64,000 nt of DNA from Holothuria scabra (lineage: Eukaryota; Echinodermata; Holothuroidea; Aspidochirotida; Holothuriidae). The notes under the pieces are model-generated. The model did no database searches, had not been told where the DNA came from, and worked only from the letters and a program-made list of their open reading frames with translations. Shown here piece after piece: positions 58,801-64,000 of this stretch. Each line of letters starts with the position of its first letter. The stretch's first letter is position 1. Made by a program: the position numbers and the translations under genes. Location of the stretch: positions 11,409,450 to 11,473,449 of the forward strand of contig CM074187.1 of the NCBI GenBank assembly GCA_037179385.1, given 5' to 3'.

Positions 58801-61800
58801 TAGCTATCATGGCCGTGTTTATCGTTATCATGTGATAATGTCCAATGACGTGTTGCATTTCGGCGAGTCCGTTTACGCAATACACACTTTTTCATATAAC
58901 GTACGAGGCGCGACCCATAAATGTTTTGACAAAACGGACACGGACAGCTACACGTTACGCGGGTTTTAAAACACGTATAAAAACAAATACACTGCCTTGG
59001 ATATAGACGGGGGGCAAGTCCCCCACGGGCTTTTTTTTTCTTTGCATGTTTTTGTTGTTGTTGTTGCAAAGATGCAATTTTTGGACAGGGTGGGAAGCCT
59101 TATTGCTAACAAAAACTCAAACTAACGACTCGCAATTTTCCAATGGCTTTCTCGACACTCCGCTTCTATTGGCGGTGTACTCCGTCCGCTTAATTTTTAA
59201 TTTTTCAGATAAAAATTACATATTTCGCGCAGAAATTCCTCTACCCAAAGCTGACTTTCAAGTTCGTCTAATATAGTGTTAAATTAGATCCATTCAAAAC
59301 ATCGTCATCTCCCTTCCCTTCTTTTGTTAGAACCTATAGATACATGTGTCGGGTTAATTGTTATTATTTTGTGAGCAGAATCGGTGTCGCCCCCAAGAAG
59401 ATTGGAACACTTACTCATTTCATGATATCATGAGAACTTACCAAAATTACCAATTACCAAAAATGAATATTGTATTTAATCTTCATTACAAGTAATTTGA
59501 TCTCTTTAGTGAAGGCACTAAGGAATTGCAAATTGACCGACTGGAGAGTCAAGTGGTAAGAGCATCCGACTTGCAGCCCGGTGGTCTGCAGTTCGACTCG
59601 AAATGGAACCTACGGCATGCCATTGTGCTTGGTGCGCAGCGTAATTAACCAATTGAGTAGGGGAAAACAAACAGTGAGTCACAATTGGAAAAAGGCGCTG
59701 TATGTAGGCTAGCCGGACGGATTTAAAACCGATTGTTTAGAACCTGAGACGTGAAACCCCATACAACGAATTCCATCATTATACAGGTGTCCAAATTGTT
59801 CTCTAAGATGGAATTCAGTGACACCAGATAAAGTAATTTTTCTCTTTTATCTTTTGAAACGTACAAAGAAGCAGGCACGTGACGACGAACAGACAACCCA
59901 AACCCGACCGGACAAAAACACCAACGCTATCAATCAACCATCCCCACAAAGAACACGTTAATGTTTATCAATCTTGTGATACTTTTTTCTAAAAGCCCCC
60001 TCGACTTTTTCTAAAGTCCTCCCGACCCTCTGGCAAAGGGCCGTTCGGCGAAACCAAACTTGATACTGCTTCCCGAAGAAGCTATTACGTCCACTGAAGG
60101 ACAACACTTAACGACCAACCTCGCGGCCTTCAGACCATTTTCATCATTGGTCTGTCATGTATGGCTCCATTCTTGACTGGATGAAAAGAACAGATACTAC
60201 ACATGATCTTAGCCAAAAGGCTGGCGAAGAGCCAAGGGGCGAAAACCAAACATTTACTCCCGGATGAGTTCTGCTCCCTTCAGGAGCTAAACGTCCCAAA
60301 TCAAAGATATTGTTGAAGATGAGGTAGAATATAAACAATATCTTTGTCCCAAATGGACAAGTACGCCCTCTAAAGGGCAAACATGTGTGATCCTGCTCTA
60401 GACTGGCTGAATAGAACAGAAGCCACGCGCTGCTTTGTCGTCGTGTTGTTGTCAATCTTGTGATACTTTTGGAACTACAGAAGTAGGATTTTTGAAAATA
60501 ATCTCCTTGCTTTCAATATTCAATGCGTTTATATAGTCTTCTCAGTGACGTCACATGTCCACCCTTTTCTTGACTGCCGGACAAAATCTGTAGGAAACTG
60601 AAAAACAGCTGACGATGACGTAACGATCGATTAAACTTTTGTCTGACAGCGGGCGTGACTAACCAATTATGACATCACAACACGGCTTGTCAAATTGTGA
60701 TATTTGTGTTCTGTTAAGTGCCCATCTTATGTATTTTAATGTTGAAGATTAAATGCAGCATTTGAATGCCTACAATTTCGTAAATACCCAGGAGCTTCCG
60801 GGGGCTTCGCCCCCTGGACCCCACCAGGGGCCCTAAGGCGGACCCCTGGACCCCACGCCGTTAGGGGGAGCGCTTCGCGCTCCCGCGCCGTTTGGTAGTC
60901 TGCCGGAATTTGCCCCCTCCTACGTTCAGAGATCAAATCCCGCCCCTGACCTGAACCATGAAAAGTTGTATTCAATTCAAAATCAGGGGCCCGTTCCATA
61001 AAGAGTTACGCACAACCTTAAGTATGATTTACTGTTGACTTAAGTATGGGGAGTCAAAATTAAGATTGTGTGTAACTCTTTGTGGAATGGGCCCCAGGGC
61101 TTAATCTGCTTATTATGGGATTTTGAGTTGTTTACAGCCATCTGTGGCATTGGTAATCAAAAATATTACTACTGATGGGCCCCACCTATTTCACACCAGA
61201 TTTGTCGATAGAAAAATTATGAAGGATCATAAAGACGTTTAAAAATAAATTTCAGGTGACTACTTTTTCCCTTTTAACACATAAACCAGATCTGCTACAC
61301 CGCGGAGGTTATGGTGCCTCTGCCTCGGAGATGCTGCAGAGAGCTGCAAATCCCTGTTTAAACCTATATTTAGGTTTCCAGGACCAGTGGTGACTCATGG
61401 TCGCAGTAGAAAAATAGGGGAATGAGATGCAGTAGAAAAATGGGAGGGGTCATGGGGTGTTCAACCCATTCGAAAGTTGCTGGGAACGTTCTTCCATAAA
61501 GTTCAAATTTCCAAACTTTCCGCAAGAAGAACAAGATAAATATTCAAAATGTCGGCAGGCTATGTGTTCCTAATCGACACAAGGGAAGTTGTACCAGTAG
61601 CATCCAAAACGATGATTTGAGGTACTGTAAGGCAAAAACCGAATGGGGGACTCCTTTGGTGCTACACTTGCAGACACTTAGTCCAGAGGGCGAAAAAAGC
61701 AGCCCCCCACTTTCCCATATTTTTAAGAGATCGGTAGTGTCCGACTTTTCAATGCATAATTATTACATGAAGCCCAGCAATCTGGGAGACATTTTCGGCC

Positions 61801-62035
61801 ATTATTTTCTTATGATTCGCGACAACCACTTTTGCGCTACGCTTTCAGTCTCTCTAAACACACTCCTTGATAGATTTCTGGTGATACTTGCTTATGTCTT
61901 CTTCCAGTAACAACTACCCAATTTTATTTTTATGATTTCATTCCGCAGACTCCGTACAGTGCCAACCTTACACTGGTCAATGACGAGAACGTTGTCATTA
62001 GCTGTTGTCGTTTAGCGTGTACTTTTGATCCGTAG
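46748..62035 (+). CDS. secreted ML (MD-2-related lipid-recognition) domain protein, five exons
   Basis: ML proteins (NPC2, GM2 activator, MD-2) are small secreted beta-sandwich lipid binders. Coding exons are 46759-46894, 49570-49650, 54303-54431, 58648-58700 and 61949-62035, which sum to 486 nt (161 residues plus stop), a normal ML length. Phases match at every junction (1,1,1,0). The protein opens with a signal peptide (MMDVRVFFRICLFYCLLQS, likely cut after CQA), then ISGCQVENCGPP, LNFIPNPPSI, LCVRHRRARDLCPHVKG and YSANLTLVNDENVVISC near the C-terminus. Two Cys near the start, a Cys pair in the middle and a late Cys cluster fit the ML disulphide layout, and the final block resembles the last strands of ML domains. 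ATG 46759 is immediately followed by a second ATG. A TTTCTGTTTCAG acceptor just upstream implies a 5' non-coding exon not located here. Subfamily is not assigned; no frame damage is seen. Confidence 0.72.
48604..49029. mobile_element. 426-bp long-TIR MITE
   Basis: Ends TAAAGCCCAGGTCACACTACAG and CTGTAGTGTGACCTGGCCTTAA. The arms are inverse-related over most of the element, with GTGACGTCAC motifs flanking the centre (48778 and 48843). TAA lies at both ends, so a 3-bp (TAA) or 4-bp duplication is possible; PIF/Harbinger is one option. Confidence 0.85.
49147..49363 (-). mobile_element. tRNA-Glu-derived SINE, best preserved copy
   Basis: On the minus strand it has TTTGGTCTAACGGTAGAGC, an anticodon arm with loop CTCTCAC (CUC), and a perfect box B-like GGGTTCGATTCCC (49296-49308). 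The body AGTAGGGAAAACAAGCCAGT and tail CCATCTGACTGACTG complete it. It lies antisense in intron 1 of the ML gene. Confidence 0.9.
49570..49650 (+). CDS. ML gene exon 2
   Basis: 27 codons' worth, phase 1 in and out. Acceptor CTGTTTCGTTTCAG, donor CTCG|GTATGT. It encodes LNFIPNPPSIDKQFTI, the early strands of the ML fold. Confidence 0.75.
50030..50240. mobile_element. family B MITE, truncated
   Basis: GGGCTAAACCTCTCACCCCA starts the similarity, which runs through TGCAGAGTATCAAAGCTCAT and ends at CTGAAGCAATAAACTGAA. The right third is missing. Confidence 0.7.
50545..50802. mobile_element. 258-bp TTAA MITE, copy 1
   Basis: TTAACCCTTTACCGTTGTG at the left and CAACGGTAAAGGGTTAA at the right, TTAA to TTAA. 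The palindrome GGGTCCAAAAGGACCC sits at 50767-50782. Copy 2 at 63514-63771 has exactly the same length. Confidence 0.92.
51674..52180. repeat. family C interspersed repeat
   Basis: Begins TTAAAGCCATATTCCGGAGA and runs parallel to 46010-46580. At the position where that copy has its 53-bp insertion, this copy reads straight through (CTGCAGGCAACAGTGG). Confidence 0.82.
52309..52982. mobile_element. foldback element with about 90-bp arms
   Basis: The left arm (52309-52402) contains AAGATATTATAAACGTAGAT, ACCAAACT and GGCGGAAGTG. The right arm (52886-52982) contains their inverses CACTTCCGCC, AGTTTGG and TAAACATAGATACC-type text. The middle is CG-rich with GCGC motifs. No duplication was resolved. 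Confidence 0.75.
54303..54431 (+). CDS. ML gene exon 3
   Basis: Phase 1 in and out, 129 nt. Acceptor TTATTTTCCTTTAG, donor GGCT|GTGAGT. It encodes the central part, with LHWSVGGPYGTHLSG and two cysteines (PLCVRH, DLCPHV). Confidence 0.75.
55263..55660. mobile_element. family A MITE, diverged and interrupted
   Basis: Left end TTAAAGGGTAGAAGCAGTCG. The right half matches family A through TTTCAAGTATCTTTCATG and CAAGGTAAATAAATGAGTT-like text. A sequence related to the 53-bp miniature element lies at 55308-55360. Confidence 0.6.
55998..56180. mobile_element. short hAT-like MITE, relative of 34772-34945
   Basis: CAGAGGCCGCGGAGCG at the left and CTCCGCGGTCCCTG at the right are imperfect TIRs. AAGTA lies before and AAGTT after it, so at most a 5-bp duplication is visible. 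Confidence 0.7.
56759..57019. mobile_element. TTAA-flanked MITE, family A
   Basis: 261 bp from TTAAAGGTAAAGAGCAATCC to GACTGTTCCTGCCCTTTAA. It is nearly identical in layout to 44409-44660. Confidence 0.88.
58648..58700 (+). CDS. ML gene exon 4
   Basis: 53 nt, entering in phase 1 and leaving in phase 0. Acceptor CCTTTACCATTTTAG, donor TGGG|GTAAGT. It encodes HVHGNYTDHLPFFVRAG. Confidence 0.72.
59538..59775 (+). mobile_element. SINE with a different tRNA-like head but the same core
   Basis: The head has GTCAAGTGGTAAGAGCATCC and GCAGTTCGACTCG (box A and B positions), with an anticodon arm containing TTGCAGC, unlike the Glu-type copies. The body AGTAGGGGAAAACAAACAGT and GAGTCACAATTGGAAAAAGG is the same core as in the other three SINEs. 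The tail GTTTAGAACCTGAGACG differs. Confidence 0.75.
60000..60455 (-). mobile_element. tandem pair of U2 snRNA-derived, SINE-like sequences
   Basis: On the minus strand, GCCTTTTGGCTAAGATCATG then TGTAGTATCTGTTCTTTTCA (60222 down to 60183) matches the conserved first 50 nt of animal U2 snRNA, including the GTAGTA branch-site recognition sequence. Similarity stops there. The following text (CCAGTCAAGAATGGAGC, hairpin AGCTTCTTCGGGAAGC, CTAAAGTCCTCCCGAC tail) is not U2. A second, more diverged unit precedes it (60455-60240) with TCTGTTCTATTCAGCCAGTC and hairpin AGCTCCTGAAGGGAGC. The tail also occurs near 25283. This is not a functional U2 gene; it looks like a SINE family headed by U2. Confidence 0.7.
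60790..60920. repeat. GC-rich hairpin block, hAT-like subterminal sequence
   Basis: Contains GGGGGCTTCGCCCCC and GGGAGCGCTTCGCGCTCCC plus CTGGACCCC repeats, a pattern common just inside the ends of hAT elements. Outer ends were not resolved. Confidence 0.55.
60986..61095. mobile_element. 110-bp palindromic MITE, relative of 22481-22588
   Basis: GGGGCCCGTTCCATAAAGAG at the left pairs with CTCTTTGTGGAATGGGCCCC at the right. Inner TTAAGTATGATTTACTGTTG text matches the first copy. Confidence 0.88.
61949..62035 (+). CDS. ML gene exon 5 (terminal)
   Basis: Acceptor TTTCATTCCGCAG, phase 0, 28 codons and TAG at 62033-62035. It encodes TPYSANLTLVNDENVVISCC and ends LACTFDP, the typical last strands and cysteines of an ML domain. 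Confidence 0.75.
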   Translation, partial: TPYSANLTLVNDENVVISCCRLACTFDP

Positions 62036-62085
62036 AATTCAGTTGTGCTAAAAGTCTTTTTGACTCGAACAAAATATAAGCTTGG

Positions 62086-62091
62086 AATAAA
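62086..62091 (+). terminator. polyadenylation signal AATAAA for the ML gene
   Basis: Canonical AATAAA 51 bp after the stop codon. The real cleavage site is not visible from sequence. Confidence 0.45.
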
Positions 62092-63513
62092 TTTTTTCAC
62101 AATATGAATAGATATTTGGCTTTGGAAACAGCGCAAAATGCATACTATGTGTATCGTTCTGATAAACCATTTAAAGTTTAGAGGGTACTGAATGAGCCTA
62201 TTCTGGAACAACAGCAGGTTCCTAATTGAAAATATTCTACGGTTTACCCCTCAAGCATTTTTGATGATATTTCGGGACATAAATATTGCACATGCAAGGT
62301 AGCTATAAACTAAATTTCACAATTCATTAAAGGAAAATGTTGCAACATAATTTTCAACAACGTGAATATTATCGAAATTAAGGTGACTGCTTTTTACCCT
62401 TCAAACAAGCTCAAATCATGTTCTGATGCTAGTGGGCTCTTTCGGAATTTGATTGCAGAAAATGCATTGTAAATTTGTAATATGGTGCCCAATCTTCGAG
62501 CAGTACATGTATTAAAGGTTACAGACAACGAGAATGAAGGTCCACGAGACCAAAGGTCCACTTTCATCATACCGTCGCATAAAAAAGCGAGGATCAGCCT
62601 AACACGCAAACTTATATGTGTTTTGCTTATCCCTATGAATTGGATTCAATACCCAGACCAACTTAAGTCACACCAAAGACTTCACAACACATAGACCTAT
62701 TTCCAAAAAGCAATTACACAGGATTGTGGGATAGAGTTTTGGTGTTTGTCATTTTTGTCAATGGCATTTGACTGTGGTGAAAATTGACGTACACCGAAAA
62801 CTCTATCCCACAATTTATGGTAATTGCTACTTGGAAATACGGTAGGTCTATTGAGTCTACTGCTTTTGAGTGCGATGCTTTGCTTAGTACGCAATGGAGT
62901 AATGAAAAAATCCAGAACAAGTTTAAGGCATAAAATTCCATCAAACTAATCCCGACGGATTGGATGATGTAAACATTTGCAGACAAATTATTGAACTAGC
63001 TTATCGAAGAATTATATCAAGTTGCTGATTGAATAAATATCTTTCAAAAATGTTCCATACTGTTTTCAAGTGTTGTATTTTGAAAACCAATGATTTCAGC
63101 GGACATATCTGTATGCATCAGTATATGCAGGCGGTCCCAAGAACCCAATCCTTATTTTTCAGTGATGATATATTTGATAGGAGAAATTTGTACATATTTT
63201 GGATTAGTCTCATTTAGGTCAATGAGCGTTAAATAAGAATGAATGTGATAATGTACCAATTTCCCTGATTAATTTTATTGGGATACCCCTTTCGCTTGCT
63301 CCCACATCTTAGACACTGGTCAAGACTGGGTGAGAATGAGTCCAATAATTCCTCCCCTACTCCTAAACCTAAGATGCCCATGTTTATTGAACATGCTAAA
63401 AGAAAGCAGAAAAGAAAGCACAACACACACCCAGAACACTAGAAGAAGACTTAGCATTAAAAAAAATGATGAAAAATTTGAACAAGCTCAATTAAACATT
63501 CATTTGGTCTCAC
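62092..63513. other. no gene recognised apart from one MITE
   Basis: Downstream of the ML gene. Apart from the palindromic element at 62692-62850, no exon or repeat could be supported. Confidence 0.35.
62692..62850. mobile_element. 159-bp palindromic MITE with TA ends
   Basis: TAGACCTATTTCCAA at the left pairs with TTGGAAATACGGTAGGTCTA at the right, and GTGGGATAGAGTTTTGGTG pairs with CACCGAAAACTCTATCCCAC. TA at both borders suggests a Tc1/mariner-type duplication. Confidence 0.85.
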
Positions 63514-63771
63514 TTAACCCTTTGCCGTTGTGCTCCAATGGGGACATATCTGCGTGCCTGGGGAGTGGGCGGAGAGCGGACGTAGCACGCCCCGCATCAG
63601 ATTCCGTAGGCTATTGTTCCCGTGACCTTAAACTATTGTTTCTCTCGTTATTGTGGCCGAATTTTCGGGTAGCCACTGGCAGTTTCCAGCTCTGCGTGAG
63701 ACAGTAAAGATGGGTGGCAGCGGCGCTCTCCGTATGGGTCCAAAAGGACCCAAACAACGGTAAAGGGTTAA
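63514..63771. mobile_element. 258-bp TTAA MITE, copy 2
   Basis: TTAACCCTTTGCCGTTGTG to CAACGGTAAAGGGTTAA, same length as 50545-50802 and about 85-90% similar by eye. The GGGTCCAAAAGGACCC palindrome is at 63736-63751. Confidence 0.92.
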
Positions 63772-64000
63772 AGACAATATTTCCATCGTAACAACTACTT
63801 TCAGGTTCACTTTCAGTGCAGGCAATAGCTTTTACAAGATTGTCAGTTATTCTAAATTCCACTTGAAGTATGTGCAAAAAATGCCCCTTTTCTCTTTTTT
63901 GTAATTAGGTTTCTATAATCTGATGTTTTTGAAAGTTGCGTTAACCGAAAAAATTATGAAACATTCAAAACACTTTGCTGAAAATTTTGCTATGGAAATG
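63772..64000. other. no gene recognised
   Basis: Window edge. Nothing supportable. Confidence 0.35.

Larger units (their letters stand above)
58701..61948 (+). other. ML gene intron 4
   Basis: 3.2-kb intron holding a SINE (59538-59775), the U2-related tandem (60000-60455), a GC-rich hairpin block (60790-60920) and a small MITE (60986-61095). No other feature. Confidence 0.5.

Noticed and set aside
60040..60240. A functional U2 snRNA gene
   Set aside because: Only the first 50 nt are U2-like; the Sm site and 3' stem-loops are absent.

Overview
This window looks like intron and intergenic DNA from an animal nuclear genome. Spliced exons are short and lie kilobases apart, the DNA is AT-rich, and most of the sequence is decayed mobile DNA: CR1/L2-type LINEs, many hAT elements with 8-bp duplications, tRNA-derived SINEs, TTAA-flanked MITEs and long foldbacks. 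The mixture suits a marine invertebrate (echinoderm-like at a guess), but nothing here fixes the species. There are no prokaryotic operons, CRISPR arrays or rRNA genes.

Host genes. (1) A five-exon plus-strand gene was assembled by eye from splice sites and phases between 46748 and 62035. Its 486-nt reading frame encodes a 161-residue secreted protein that I assign to the ML (MD-2-related lipid-recognition) fold. Intron 1 appears to be GC-AG. (2) Three consecutive phase-0 exons on the minus strand, between 5376 and 3720, belong to a gene I cannot name.

Mobile layout. 755-1176: hAT MITE. 1600-2556: 145-bp tandem repeat element. 5471-11358: nested inverted repeats between short TIR-like ends, split by a 5'-truncated CR1 LINE. 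11436-11697: MITE. 11744-12516 and 16563-17906: two foldbacks of one family, the first with a 9-bp duplication. 13644-15729: hAT inserted at the centre of an older palindrome. 18449-21365: TIR-bounded composite holding a GC-rich 296-bp palindrome, a (TAA)n block and a second dead LINE. 22481-26529: five further MITE or hAT elements or parts of them.

Centrepiece. 27496-32762 is a 5.27-kb element with about 1.8-kb, nearly identical terminal inverted repeats, AGT...ACT ends and a perfect 6-bp flanking duplication (GGGGGA), which recalls Polinton/Maverick or adintovirus-like integrants. Each TIR carries a broken, intron-containing Bcl-2 family gene: BH3 and BH2 are recognisable, BH1 is missing, and the intron falls right after the BH2 Gly-Gly-Trp, as in animal BCL2. 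The unique middle encodes a C2H2 zinc-finger protein with an acidic tail. A 554-bp tandem duplication overlies the left end.

32769-46700 holds more MITEs, a 22-bp minisatellite, a 1.4-kb (CTTC)n array and SINEs. The introns of the ML gene carry SINEs, TTAA MITEs, foldbacks and a tandem pair of sequences derived from the 5' end of U2 snRNA. All homology statements come from motif recognition by eye; no database search was possible.
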